Source: Magnetospirillum gryphiswaldense MSR-1 v2 (lineage in GTDB: Bacteria > Pseudomonadota > Alphaproteobacteria > Rhodospirillales > Magnetospirillaceae). Taken from it: a stretch of 64,000 nucleotides of DNA. Of this stretch, positions 7,813-17,752 are shown in pieces. Where the stretch lies: NCBI RefSeq assembly GCF_000513295.1, contig NC_023065.1, positions 2,278,501 to 2,342,500 of the forward strand, written 5' to 3'. Below the pieces are notes generated by a model. The model saw only the letters and a list, made by a program, of their open reading frames with translations. It was not told the DNA's origin and did not search any database. Positions within the stretch are counted from its first letter, which is position 1, and every line of letters begins with the position of its first letter. The position numbers and the translations under genes are program-made.

Positions 7813-9870
7813 ATGACCGGCACCGCCATCACCGACGACCAGGGCGCCCATGGTTTCTTGCAGGGTAACGCCGCCCGCGCCGTGTTCATCGTCGGCATCG
7901 TCTTCTCGCTGTTCCAGATTTGGACGGCGACCTTCACCCCCTTGTCGACCCAGGTGGTGCGCTCGGTCCATGTGGGCTTTTTGCTGCTGACCAGCTTTTT
8001 GCTGTTCGGCCTGCGCAAGTCCCACGCCCGCGACCATATCCCGTGGTACGACTGGGTACTGGCGGCGACGAGCTTTGCCCTGGGGCTGTACCACTGGGTG
8101 TTCGAGGAAGATCTGATCGTGCGTTCGGGCGACCCCACCACCGCCGATCTGGTGGTCGGCGTGGTGGTCATCGCCCTGGTGTTCGAGGCGGCGCGGCGGA
8201 TCATGGGCCTAGCCCTGCCGATCATGTGCGGGGTATTCATCCCCTATGCCCTGTTGGGGCCGTTGCTGCCGGGGCCGCTGGCCCATCGCGGCTTCGGCTT
8301 CGACCAGTTGATCGACCAGTTATTCCTGGGGCCGGAAGGTATTTACGGCACCCCCACCTTCGTTTCCGCCACCTATATTTTCCTGTTCATCCTGTTCGGC
8401 TCGTTCCTGGAACATGCCGGCATGATCCGGCTGTTCAACGACGTGTCGCTGGGGCTGGTGGGCTGGGCCAAGGGCGGACCGGCCAAGGTCAGCGTCATCT
8501 CGTCCGGCTTCATGGGCACCATCAACGGCTCGGGCGTCGCCAACGTGCTGACCACCGGCCAGTTCACCATTCCGCTGATGACCAAGTTCGGCTATCGCCC
8601 GGCCTTCGCCGGCGCGGTCGAGGCCACCGCCTCCATGGGCGGGCAGATCATGCCGCCGGTGATGGGCGCCGTCGCCTTCATCATGGCCGAGACCATCGGC
8701 GTGCCTTATGCCGAGATCGCCCTGGCCGCCATCATCCCCGCCGTTCTTTATTACGCCAGTGCCTTCTGGATGGTGCACCTGGAAGCGGGCAAACAGGGAT
8801 TGCTGGGCCTGTCCAAGGCCGAATGCCCCAGCGCCTTGAAGGCGGTGCGCGAGGGCTGGTATCTGTTCCTGCCGTTGATCGCCCTGGTGACCTTGCTGTT
8901 TTCCGGCTACACGCCATTATTCGCCGGTGTCATCGGCCTGGGCTGCACGGCCTTGCTGATCATCGGCCATGCGCTTGCCGGCTCGATCCCCACCGGGCTC
9001 TTGCGCTGGGTGTTCTGGCTGGGCCTGGCCTTGAGCGCCGCCGCCTTGAACAAGGCCGGCTTCAGGGCCGAGATTCTGATTTCCATCCTGGTGCTGGGGT
9101 TGGCCCTGCCCTGCCTGTTCTTCGTCAAGGGCCGCGCCGTGCTGGGGACCATCATGGGCTCGCTGGCCGACGGCGCCCGCAATGCCGTCGGCGTCGGCGT
9201 TGCCTGTGCCCTGGTCGGCGTGCTGATCGGCGTCACCACCCTGACCGGCATCGCGTCGAGCTTCGCCGGCGCCATCGTCGCCCTGGCCGACGGCAATCTG
9301 TTCCTGGCCCTGGTGCTGACCATGATCGCCTGCATCATCCTGGGCACCGGCCTGCCGACCATTCCCAATTACATCATCACCGCCTCCATCGCCGCGCCCG
9401 CTTTGCTGCAAATGGGGGTGCCGCTGATCGTCTCGCACATGTTCGTGTTCTATTTCGGCATCATGGCCGATCTGACCCCGCCGGTGGCCCTGGCGGCCTT
9501 GGCCGCCAGTTCCATCGCCCGGGCCGGTCACATGGAAATCGGCTGGCTGGCCACCCGCATCGCCGCCGCCGGCTATGTGGTGCCGTTCATGGCCGTCTAT
9601 GAACCGGCGCTGATGCTGCAAGGCGATCCCTCGGTTTTGCTGGTGGCTTATATGGTGTTCAAGGCCTTGGTCGGTATCGCCCTGTGGGGCGGGGCGGCCA
9701 TCGGCCATTTCTTCACCGACCTGAACTGGCCTGAGCGCCTGTGGGCAACGCTGGGTGCTGGCCTGCTGGTGGCCGCCCTGCCCATCACCGACGAATTGGG
9801 CTTCGCCGTCTCCGCTGCTTTCGTGGTGTGGCAATGGCGCAAAAGCCGCAAGGCGGTGGTGACGGCGTGA
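7813..9870 (+). CDS. TRAP transporter fused permease (4TM/12TM, TAXI type)
   Basis: Single 685-aa membrane protein that joins the DctQ-like and DctM-like permease units of a TAXI TRAP transporter. The N-terminal third has four hydrophobic helices (for example FIVGIVFSLFQIWTATFTPL). The remainder shows the large-subunit motifs GSFLEHAGMIRLFNDVSLGLVGW, GFMGTINGSGVANVLTTGQFTIPLM, GGQIMPPVMGAVAFIMAETIG and, near the C-terminus, GIMADLTPPVALAALAASSIA. It works with the receptor encoded upstream. Its last four bases overlap the start of the DUF1850 gene, a partner commonly found with this permease class. The ribosome site before ATG 7813 is weak (CGGGG). Confidence 0.92.
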   Translation: MTGTAITDDQGAHGFLQGNAARAVFIVGIVFSLFQIWTATFTPLSTQVVRSVHVGFLLLTSFLLFGLRKSHARDHIPWYDWVLAATSFALGLYHWVFEEDLIVRSGDPTTADLVVGVVVIALVFEAARRIMGLALPIMCGVFIPYALLGPLLPGPLAHRGFGFDQLIDQLFLGPEGIYGTPTFVSATYIFLFILFGSFLEHAGMIRLFNDVSLGLVGWAKGGPAKVSVISSGFMGTINGSGVANVLTTGQFTIPLMTKFGYRPAFAGAVEATASMGGQIMPPVMGAVAFIMAETIGVPYAEIALAAIIPAVLYYASAFWMVHLEAGKQGLLGLSKAECPSALKAVREGWYLFLPLIALVTLLFSGYTPLFAGVIGLGCTALLIIGHALAGSIPTGLLRWVFWLGLALSAAALNKAGFRAEILISILVLGLALPCLFFVKGRAVLGTIMGSLADGARNAVGVGVACALVGVLIGVTTLTGIASSFAGAIVALADGNLFLALVLTMIACIILGTGLPTIPNYIITASIAAPALLQMGVPLIVSHMFVFYFGIMADLTPPVALAALAASSIARAGHMEIGWLATRIAAAGYVVPFMAVYEPALMLQGDPSVLLVAYMVFKALVGIALWGGAAIGHFFTDLNWPERLWATLGAGLLVAALPITDELGFAVSAAFVVWQWRKSRKAVVTA

Positions 9871-10250
9871 TCGGATTGTGCCTGATGCTGGCTGCGGGGG
9901 TGAACATTGTGCGGTTGGACCTGCCCGACGGGCGCTTCGGTCTGCGCTGGGTCCATTCCATCGAAAAGGTGGAATGGCAGGAAGACTGGCGGGCCGATGG
10001 CACCGGCCTGAGCCTGACCCTGGCCCGCATCAAGGGCAGCGGCGCCGGCATGGAGCCGCCCGAGGGCGCCCGTTTGCGCGACGGCTGGTATGAATGGCGG
10101 CCCGGCGTGCCCCCCCTGCCCCGGCTGATCCTGGGCCGATCGGACGCGGTGGCCGATCATGTCCTGTGCATCGGGGGCGACTGTCGGCCCTTATGGGCGT
10201 ACATTGCCGGCACCAACCCGGTCACCTTGGAACCCTGCCATGCGCCTTAG
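9867..10250 (+). CDS. DUF1850 family protein, TAXI transporter accessory
   Basis: Small protein (127 aa) of the DUF1850 family, whose members lie next to TAXI fused permeases; its role is not known, though it is presumed accessory to the transporter. The GTG at 9867 overlaps the permease stop (GTGA), which makes it the natural start; the frame extends further upstream only inside the permease gene. The N-terminus is weakly hydrophobic (IGLCLMLAAGVNIVRL), possibly a signal or anchor. The core FGLRWVHSIEKVEWQEDW resembles the family's conserved W-x-HS-x-E-x-x-W pattern. Its end overlaps the next start by 11 bases, so the ChaN-like gene is probably cotranscribed. Confidence 0.75.
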   Translation: MIGLCLMLAAGVNIVRLDLPDGRFGLRWVHSIEKVEWQEDWRADGTGLSLTLARIKGSGAGMEPPEGARLRDGWYEWRPGVPPLPRLILGRSDAVADHVLCIGGDCRPLWAYIAGTNPVTLEPCHAP

Positions 10251-11193
10251 TACCGTTGCCGTCGCCCTGTTGCTTGCCCTGCCGGTTCAAGCGGCGGAAC
10301 CACCCGCCCCCACCGCACCGTTGGAACGCGACCATCCGCTGGTCGGCAGGATATGGCAGCCAGCCAGCAAGGCCTTCATCACCGCCGACGCACTGGCGGC
10401 ACAGGCGGCAGCGGCGGACATGGTGCTGCTGGGGGAAACCCACGACAATGCCGACCACCACGCCTTACAGGCCTGGATGGTGGGGCGGTTGATGGTGCCA
10501 TCCTCGCCCAAACCGCTGCTCGCCTTCGAGATGCTCGACCGCAGCCAAGGCCCTGCGCTAGAGGCCCATCTGGCAGCCCACCCCAAGGATGCCGACGGCC
10601 TGGGGGCGGCGGTGGGCTGGGACAAATCGGGCTGGCCCGACTGGGCACTTTATCGCCCCATCGCAAAGGCGGCACTGGAAGAAGGTGCCGCCGTGGCAAC
10701 GGCCAATCTATCCAAGGACGACAGCCGTGCCATCGCCAAGGGCGACATCCCCACCCCCTGGCGCGACAAGCTGGGCCTGGAAACACCGCAAGATCCCGGC
10801 CAGCGCCAAGCCATGGAGGCCGACATCCAGGCCGGCCATTGCAACATGCTGCCCGAGCGGGCGCTGCCGGCCATGGTCCGGGTCCAACGCGCCCGTGATG
10901 CCGCCATGGCCTGGACCATGGCCCAGGCGCCACGCGCCGTGCTGATCGCCGGAGCCGGGCACGTGCGGAACGATCGGGCGGTGCCAGTGCATCTGGCGAG
11001 CATGGCCAAAGGGAAGCACGTGCTGGCGCTGGCCTTCCTGGAGGTCCAGCCCGGCAAAACCGAACCGGCGCAACACGCGGAAGTCTATGACACCGACCAT
11101 CTGCCGTTCGATGCGGTGTGGTTCACGCCCAAGGCCGAACGCACCGACCAGTGCGAAGCGTTCAAGCGGCATCTGGACAAGAAAAAGGACTGA
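10240..11193 (+). CDS. ChaN-like haem-binding family lipoprotein/periplasmic protein
   Basis: Exported 317-aa protein of the ChaN/Tiki-like (DUF399) family; Campylobacter ChaN binds haem and is linked to iron uptake. The signal peptide is about residues 1-18 (ALLLALPVQAAE). The family signature is the ADMVLLGETHDNADHHALQ segment (LGExHD) and, at the C-terminus, VLIAGAGHVRNDRAVPVHL, holding the conserved GAGH. There is no lipobox cysteine, so it is probably soluble. ATG 10240 overlaps the DUF1850 stop, suggesting one transcript with the TAXI transporter, though a functional link is unproven. It ends directly against the convergent gene at 11194 with no space for a terminator. Confidence 0.8.
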   Translation: MRLSTVAVALLLALPVQAAEPPAPTAPLERDHPLVGRIWQPASKAFITADALAAQAAAADMVLLGETHDNADHHALQAWMVGRLMVPSSPKPLLAFEMLDRSQGPALEAHLAAHPKDADGLGAAVGWDKSGWPDWALYRPIAKAALEEGAAVATANLSKDDSRAIAKGDIPTPWRDKLGLETPQDPGQRQAMEADIQAGHCNMLPERALPAMVRVQRARDAAMAWTMAQAPRAVLIAGAGHVRNDRAVPVHLASMAKGKHVLALAFLEVQPGKTEPAQHAEVYDTDHLPFDAVWFTPKAERTDQCEAFKRHLDKKKD

Positions 11194-12363
11194 TTAAAGC
11201 CCCTTTTCGAAATCCACCGGCGAGCGCAGATAAGCGTTGAAGACGTCGGGCAGGCGCCGCTTCAGGTCTTCCAGCGGATCGGCCAGATCCAGCGGCGTAC
11301 GCGCCACCTTCTCGCAGAACATCTTGATCAGCTTCTTGTTGCCGGGCGGGCCGAAGATTTCAGAGAAGATCTGTTCGCCCAGACGCTCCTGCGCCACCCC
11401 CAGGAAAATGGGAATCTGGTGGAACTGCAAATAGGTGACGATCTGGGTGATGGTATCGCCGGAAATCAGATGCAGCCACTCGGCCATCTGCTCCAGATCC
11501 TTGGCGTTCTGGATTTCCATGGCTTCCAGGCGGTCGCAATCGACGCACATTTCCCAGAAATTCTCGCCCATCTTCTCGTAGACGGCACCATGCAGGAATT
11601 CGTAGCGATCCTTGCCCAGGAAGGCCACGCCCTTGGCCGCCAGCGGTTGGGTATCCAGCATTTCGCGCATCATGGAATCCGACATGATCTTGCGCGCCTG
11701 GTCCATGGAATGGCGACCGATATCGGCCAAGGCGGCGATGCCATCAGGAGTCCGCAACGAGGTGACGCCACGGCCCAATTCGTTGATCAGCTTGACCGGC
11801 AATTCAGCGAAATAGGGGATCAGCGGTACCTGCCAGTCGAAATCCAGATGGTCCTTGATGGCCACATAGAATCTGTCGCCCTGGGTCGGGCTGGGCTTGG
11901 GAACCTCGGAATCGCTCCACTTGCCGCCAACCAGTTCCTTCAGCTTGTCCAGCAGGCCTTTTTGGACGGGATTGACGGGCACCTTGTGCACCGCACTGGT
12001 GTTCGAACCCCAGCGCTTGTCGGAATAGGCCTTGGTGCCTGAACGCACCACCATGCCGACGATCTGATCAAGCGAACGACCGCAGCGCAACGGCACGTCA
12101 TCGGTGCTGACCGGGTTGCCGGCGATGTCGACCAGGAATTCCTGAAACTTTTCCCGCCGGGTGCGCACCAATTGCAGGCAGGCGCTCAACAGGTCGGGGG
12201 TGCTCATGATCGTGCCATAGGGGTCGTCATAGGCGGCGAAGGCCGGCACCATCTCCAGCAAACGGGCCATGACCGGCCCCTTGATGGTACGGATGATGTC
12301 CTTGCGCTGCTCAGCATCCTTGTCCACCGGCTTGCTCGCCGCTGGCTTGCCCTTGTCCGCCAT
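11194..12363 (-). CDS. Conserved hypothetical protein, 389 aa
   Basis: I do not recognise this family. The protein has a short charged N-terminus (MADKGKPAASKPVDKDAEQRKD), no signal peptide and no clear membrane helix, and looks helical and soluble throughout. Notable stretches are PLRCGRSLDQIVGMVVRSGTKAY, HGAVYEKMGENFWEMCVDCDRLEAMEI and a C-terminal region with FGPPGNKKLIKMFCEKVARTPLDL. It has several isolated cysteines but no CxxC pair. It follows the DUF2336 gene on the same strand with a 36-bp gap, so the two may form an operon. The stop codon abuts that of the convergent ChaN-like gene. Confidence 0.75.
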   Translation of the reverse strand: MADKGKPAASKPVDKDAEQRKDIIRTIKGPVMARLLEMVPAFAAYDDPYGTIMSTPDLLSACLQLVRTRREKFQEFLVDIAGNPVSTDDVPLRCGRSLDQIVGMVVRSGTKAYSDKRWGSNTSAVHKVPVNPVQKGLLDKLKELVGGKWSDSEVPKPSPTQGDRFYVAIKDHLDFDWQVPLIPYFAELPVKLINELGRGVTSLRTPDGIAALADIGRHSMDQARKIMSDSMMREMLDTQPLAAKGVAFLGKDRYEFLHGAVYEKMGENFWEMCVDCDRLEAMEIQNAKDLEQMAEWLHLISGDTITQIVTYLQFHQIPIFLGVAQERLGEQIFSEIFGPPGNKKLIKMFCEKVARTPLDLADPLEDLKRRLPDVFNAYLRSPVDFEKGL

Positions 12364-12399
12364 GCCCGTCCCAGTTCCCCTGCATTCCTTCCGGAATGA

Positions 12400-13515
12400 T
12401 TATTCGCTTAAAGTGGTCGCTGGCAATTGGTTCATCTTGGCCAGCAGATATTCCAGATCGTCGTTTTCAAAATCGACACCCAAATCGCCGTATTGGGTCA
12501 GGATACGTTCGATCATGCGGCGTGAAAAGCGTTCCCGATCATTGGGACCACCGTCATATTCCATTTCATAGGATACGTCGATGGCGGCACGCATGGCGGC
12601 ATAAAACGCCTTGGGTAGGCCGGCTTTGTCGAACAGGGCCTCGAAGCCGCGCTTACCGGCATCGTGGATCAGGGTGCGGGCGTTTTCCAGCTTGATGCGG
12701 GCCAGCTTGGCCATGGCCGCTTCAAAGAAGGTCATGTCGCCCATGCACACCGCGCGCAGAATGATGGAGGGCGTCAGGCGGGCATTGCGATACAGGTGAT
12801 CGACCAGCTTGAGCACGTCGGTATCGGCATCGGCCAATCCCAGCACTGCCAGTTCACGCGCCTGCAACATCAGATTGGTGGCGGTTTCCGGCGACATGTC
12901 GGGCCGGGCCATCAATGCCTGACGCAGGTTTTCCGACACCCGGGTCATCAGCCGCTCGGCCACCGTCACCGGCAGGGTACGGCGCGACACCAAGGGACCA
13001 CCCACCGCGTCGGATTGGGCGAATTCGTCGACCACGCGCTGCAACGTCGCCTCGGCGATTTCCGCACCGTCATTGCCGACCAAGGTGGCGACGACGCTTT
13101 CGTTGTGGGTGTCGACCAGGGCATCGGCCAATCCCGCCGACACATGGGCGCGCTTGGCCACCGCCACCTGCTTTTCGGCCCCTTGGCTTTTGACGATTTC
13201 GATCAAATCTTCGTCGGTCAGCACCTCGGAAAACTGCAGCATGGGCAGCGACACAGATTCCACGTCGCGGGCCAGACTGGCGGCGATGTCGTGGGGAACG
13301 GTGGGATTTTCCTTGAGCTGACGGGCCAGCGCCTCCCGCACGCGCACCTCGGCGTCCTTGGCCATCAGGCGGAAGATGTCCTCCGCCAGCTTGCGCTGGG
13401 TCTGGCTCAACCCCTGGTGCTGCCCGGCGATCTTGTCGGCGATCTCGGCACGGATGTCGGCCGAAGGATTGGCCAGCAGCCGGGCGACGTCTTCCTCTCT
13501 TAGCTTTTCTTCCAC
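12400..13515 (-). CDS. DUF2336 domain protein
   Basis: Cytoplasmic, all-helical protein of about 371 aa that resembles the DUF2336 family of alphaproteobacteria, whose members have HEAT-like repeats and unknown or regulatory roles. The N-terminal part (EEKLREEDVARLLANPSADIRAEIADKIAGQ, then AEVRVREALARQLKENPTVPHDIAASLARD) has HEAT-like helix pairs. The C-terminal half contains LENARTLIHDAGKRGFEALFDKAGLPKAFYAAMRAAID. The start is uncertain: the frame runs open to 13794, but beyond 13592 it lies over the divergent-frame amidotransferase gene, so I take the GTG at 13513-13515 although its ribosome site is poor. It is probably cotranscribed with the downstream 389-aa gene. Confidence 0.72.
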   Translation of the reverse strand: MEEKLREEDVARLLANPSADIRAEIADKIAGQHQGLSQTQRKLAEDIFRLMAKDAEVRVREALARQLKENPTVPHDIAASLARDVESVSLPMLQFSEVLTDEDLIEIVKSQGAEKQVAVAKRAHVSAGLADALVDTHNESVVATLVGNDGAEIAEATLQRVVDEFAQSDAVGGPLVSRRTLPVTVAERLMTRVSENLRQALMARPDMSPETATNLMLQARELAVLGLADADTDVLKLVDHLYRNARLTPSIILRAVCMGDMTFFEAAMAKLARIKLENARTLIHDAGKRGFEALFDKAGLPKAFYAAMRAAIDVSYEMEYDGGPNDRERFSRRMIERILTQYGDLGVDFENDDLEYLLAKMNQLPATTLSE

Positions 13516-13592
13516 TGCCGTCTTCTTCCGCTTTCTTGGCCTGCGCCGATACCCTTGCTTATAATATACATTGGTTACCGACCACTGAACAG

Positions 13593-14297
13593 CTATGCGC
13601 AGACCTGATCCAACCAAGCGCCGAACATGGCCGGCCCGATCCTTTGCATGGCCGCCCCTTCCGTCTGGGCGGCGGCGCGCAAACCGGTGACGGACACGCC
13701 ATCGGTGGCCGCGATTTCCCCCACATGCCCCACATACCAACGTTCCAGCCCCATGGTCGAGGCCTCCACATGGAACTGCAAGGCCAGCCCGCATTGACCG
13801 ACGGCAAAGGCCTGGTTGAGCGTCTGCGGCGTCGAGGCCAGACGCACCGCCCCATGGGGCAGATCGAAGGTGTCACCATGCCAGTGCAGCACCGGCGCCG
13901 TGCCCAACTGGGAGAAGGGCGAGGTGGCGGCCTCGGGCGTCAGCGACAGGGAAGACCAGCCGATTTCCTTGCCGTTGGGATTGGGGAAAACCCGCGCCCC
14001 TAGGGCCGCGGCCATGATCTGCGCCCCTAGACACAGACCCAAGGTCGGGCGGTCGGCGTCGAGACGACGACGGACCATCTCGATTTCCGCGGTGAGGAAG
14101 GGAAACGCGCCATGATCGTAAACACCGATGGGACCGCCCAGCACCACCAGCAGATCGCCGGCCAGCGGGTCGACGTCATCCAGACCACCCAAGGGGGCAT
14201 CAATCACCTGAATTTGGAAGCCGCGCTGGCGCAGCACCGGCTCCAGCAGATCCAGATCCTCGAAGGCGACGTGACGAATGGCAATACAGGTCTTCAT
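13593..14297 (-). CDS. Class I glutamine amidotransferase (GMP synthase-like)
   Basis: Stand-alone glutamine amidotransferase-like protein, 234 aa. The nucleophile elbow is LGLCLGAQIMAAALG, with the catalytic Cys, and the His-Glu of the triad is in LALQFHVEAS. The intervening HWHGDTFDLPHGAVRLAST is the usual glutaminase stretch found in GMP synthase-like family members, which hydrolyse gamma-glutamyl amides. ATG 14295-14297 is chosen because GAGGG stands just before it; an in-frame ATG five codons upstream has none. No synthetase domain is attached, so its substrate is unknown; glutamine or other gamma-glutamyl compounds (polyamine catabolism) are possible. Confidence 0.85.
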   Translation of the reverse strand: MKTCIAIRHVAFEDLDLLEPVLRQRGFQIQVIDAPLGGLDDVDPLAGDLLVVLGGPIGVYDHGAFPFLTAEIEMVRRRLDADRPTLGLCLGAQIMAAALGARVFPNPNGKEIGWSSLSLTPEAATSPFSQLGTAPVLHWHGDTFDLPHGAVRLASTPQTLNQAFAVGQCGLALQFHVEASTMGLERWYVGHVGEIAATDGVSVTGLRAAAQTEGAAMQRIGPAMFGAWLDQVCA

Positions 14298-14390
14298 GGC
14301 CCCTCGGTCCAAGCAAGCCGTATTGAACCATGATCACAGCCGTCCCGCCACGCGTTTTTACGCACACAGAACACGTAAAAGTATTGCCGA

Positions 14391-15094
14391 TTACAGACCG
14401 AGATAAGCTTGTTTGATCCGTTCATCGGCCAACAGGGCGTGGCCCTGATCGGTCATCACCACCGATCCGGTTTCCAGCACATAGCCGCGATCGGCCAGGG
14501 TCAGCGCGGCATGGGCGTTTTGCTCGACCAGGAAAATGGTGACACCGTCGCCGCGCAAGCTCTGCACCACGTCGAAAATTTCCGCCACCAGCAAGGGCGC
14601 CAACCCCATGCTGGGCTCGTCCAGCAGCAGCAGGCGCGGGCGGCTCATCAGGGCGCGGGCGATGGCCAGCATCTGCTGTTGCCCGCCCGACAGCGTGCCG
14701 GCGGGCAATTCCCGTTTCTTGAACAAAACCGGGAACAGCGTGTACATGCGCTCGAGATCGTCGGCCACCTGCCGACCCTGACGCAGATAGGCGCCCAGGC
14801 GCAGATTGTCCTCGACGCTCATGGGGCCGAACACCTGGCGCCCTTCCGGCACCTGGGCGATGCCCAAGGCCACCCGCTTTTCCGGCGAGGCCCGGGTGAT
14901 GTCGGCACCGTCGAAGCGGATGGAGCCGCCGCTGATCGGCTGCACCCCGGACAGGCAACGCAACAAAGTGGTCTTGCCGGCGCCGTTGGCGCCGACCAGG
15001 GCGACCAGTTCACCTTGCTCCACCGTCACCGAGATATCGTCCAACGCCTGGATGCGCCCGTAATGGCTGGTCAGGCCGCAGATTTCCAACAGCA

Positions 15095-15095
<1 letters not shown>
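14391..15095 (-). CDS. livF: Branched-chain amino acid ABC transporter ATPase LivF
   Basis: Second ATPase (234 aa) of the LIV-type importer; it powers uptake together with LivG. The Walker A is GANGAGKTTLL, Q-loop region VPEGRQVFGPMSVEDNL (typical of LivF), ABC signature LSGGQQQMLAIARAL, Walker B LLLLDEPSMGLAP, and H-loop VEQNAHAAL. The start at 15093-15095 overlaps the livG stop by one base (TGATG). A much longer open frame upstream lies inside livG and is discarded. It is the last gene of livKHMGF. Liv families transport leucine, isoleucine, valine and sometimes amides or urea; substrate is not settled by sequence. Confidence 0.93.
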
Positions 15096-15852
<757 letters not shown>

Positions 15853-15856
<4 letters not shown>

Positions 15857-16818
15857 GACCGTCCCCCCATGCGCTTCCTGATCAGCAGGATCAGGCTGGG
15901 CAGCAAGCCCTTGGGCAGGAAGATCATGGTGCCCATCATGATGGCGCCGAAGATCATCGCCTCGTAATCGTCGAAGGCGGTCAGCATCTGCGGCAGCACG
16001 GTCAGGATGAAGGCGCCGAGGACCGAGCCGAAGATGGAGGCCATGCCGCCCAGCACCACCATGGTCACCAATTCGATGGAGCGGTGGAAACTGGCGATGT
16101 CCGGGGTGATGAAACCGTTCTTGTGGGCAAACAGCGAACCGACGACGGACGCGAACACCGCCGAGACCACGAACATCAGCACCTTATAATGACTGGTATC
16201 GACGCCGACCACCTGGGCGCCGATCTCGGCCCCGTGACCGGCGCGCAGCGCCCGGCCCACCGGCGACTGCACCAGATTGAGCGACAGCCACACCGCCAGC
16301 AGCAGCAAAGCGGCACTCAGCCAGTACCATTGCCGGTCGGTACTCAGCGCCAGCCCGGCCACCGCCAGCGGATCGACGCCCATGCCGTCGGGGCCGCCGG
16401 TCCACTGGGCCTCGGTCTTCAGGACGATGTAGATAATCATGCCGATACCCAAGGTGGCCATGGCCAGGTAATGGCCTTTCAAACGCAGGATGGGGCGGGC
16501 GATGACAAAGGCCATCAGCCCGACCAGGGTGGCCGAGGCAACCATGGCGGCCAAAGGCGGCACCCCCCACCGGCTGGTGGCAATGGCGCTGCCATAGGCC
16601 CCCAGGGCGAAAAAGGCGCCGTGGCCCAGACTGATCTGACCGCCATAACCGATCAAAAGATTAAGGCCGACACAGATGATGGCGTTGAACAGCGCCCCCA
16701 CCGCCACGTCGTAATAATAGGCGTTGGCGAAACCCAGGGGGGCCAGGGCCAGAACCGCCGACAGCAGCGCCATGCCGCCGACACGGGCGGTCAGCAGGGA
16801 AGACTTGGTCATGCTCAT
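15853..16818 (-). CDS. livM: Branched-chain amino acid ABC permease LivM
   Basis: Inner-membrane permease (321 aa, about 8-10 helices) of the liv importer, partner of LivH. Family stretches include GLNLLIGYGGQISLGHGAFFALGAYG, RLKGHYLAMATLGIGMIIY, the coupling region SPVGRALRAGHGAEIGAQVVGVDTSHYKVL, and SIELVTMVVLGGMASIFGSVLGAFIL. The start overlaps the livH stop (ATGA at 16815-16818), and the stop overlaps livG. Confidence 0.92.
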
Positions 16819-17687
16819 ACCCGATCGACGCCCTTCTTGCCGAACAGCCCGTTGGGCATGAAGAACAGCACGAACAAGATGATGACGAAGGCGATGGCGT
16901 CCTTATAGGCCGACGACACATAACCGGCGCCCAAGGCCTCGGCGATGCCGACGATCAGACCGCCGACCACCGCCCCCATGCCGTTGCCCAAACCACCCAG
17001 CACCGCCGCCGAAAACCCCTTCAGTCCCAACATGATGCCGGCTTCGTAATTGGTGAAGGCGATGGGGGTGACGACGATGCCGCCCACCGCGCCTAGCAGC
17101 GCCGACAGGGCGAAACTGACCAGCAGCACCTTTTTCACGCCGATGCCCATCAACTGCGCCGCCAGCCGGTTGAACGAGGTGGCCAGCATGGCCTTGCCGA
17201 AAAGCGTGTGGTTGAAGAACCACCACAGGGCGGCGATGGCGGCCATGGACACGCCGAAGACCCACAGGCTTTGCGGCATCAGGGTGGCGCCCAGGATGCG
17301 GATGGGGGTTTCACCGGAAAACGGGGCGAGAGCGTGGAATTCCTTGTCCCACACCACCTGGGCGGCACCGCGCAGAAAGATCGAGGCGCCGATGGTGATG
17401 ATGATGATGGTGACCACGTCGGCATTGCGTGCCGGCTCGATGGCGAATTTTTCCAAGGCCACGCCCACCAGCATGGTCAGGGCCATGGCCGCCAGAATGG
17501 CCGCCGGCAGCGGCACGCCGGCGGCGGTCAGGGTGGCGGTGGCCATGCCGCCGATCATGATGAATTCGCCCTGGGCGAAATTGATCACGTGACTGGCGTT
17601 GTAGATGATGGCGAAACCCAAGCCGGCCAAGGCATAGATGGCCCCCGAGGTCAGTCCGGCAAACAGATATTGCAGCAGTTCCGCCAT
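16815..17687 (-). CDS. livH: Branched-chain amino acid ABC permease LivH
   Basis: Inner-membrane permease, 290 aa. The start MAELLQYLFAGLTSGAIYALAGLGFAIIYNASHVINFAQGEF is characteristic of LivH. The coupling helix region is TLFGKAMLATSFNRLAAQLMGIGVKKV, followed by GIMLGLKGFSAAVLGGLGNGMGAVVGGLIVG. The ATG at 17685-17687 has AAGGGA upstream; an in-frame ATG six codons earlier is less likely. A strong hairpin separates it from livK. Confidence 0.92.
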   Translation of the reverse strand: MAELLQYLFAGLTSGAIYALAGLGFAIIYNASHVINFAQGEFIMIGGMATATLTAAGVPLPAAILAAMALTMLVGVALEKFAIEPARNADVVTIIIITIGASIFLRGAAQVVWDKEFHALAPFSGETPIRILGATLMPQSLWVFGVSMAAIAALWWFFNHTLFGKAMLATSFNRLAAQLMGIGVKKVLLVSFALSALLGAVGGIVVTPIAFTNYEAGIMLGLKGFSAAVLGGLGNGMGAVVGGLIVGIAEALGAGYVSSAYKDAIAFVIILFVLFFMPNGLFGKKGVDRV

Positions 17688-17711
17688 GAAACATCCCTTG
17701 AACAAGAAGGC

Positions 17712-17742
17712 AAAAAACGGCGCCCGCGCCGGCGGGCGCCGT
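17712..17742 (-). terminator. Attenuator hairpin between livK and livH
   Basis: Read on the minus strand: an 11-bp perfect stem ACGGCGCCCGC / GCGGGCGCCGT followed by a run of six T. It is a full rho-independent terminator inside the operon, expected to make receptor mRNA exceed permease mRNA. Confidence 0.85.
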
Positions 17743-17752
17743 CATTCAACCT

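Noticed and set aside
16003-16200. Small open frames inside liv, hyb and dct genes on either strand
   Set aside because: They overlap well-supported genes completely and show no homology-like pattern or translation signals.
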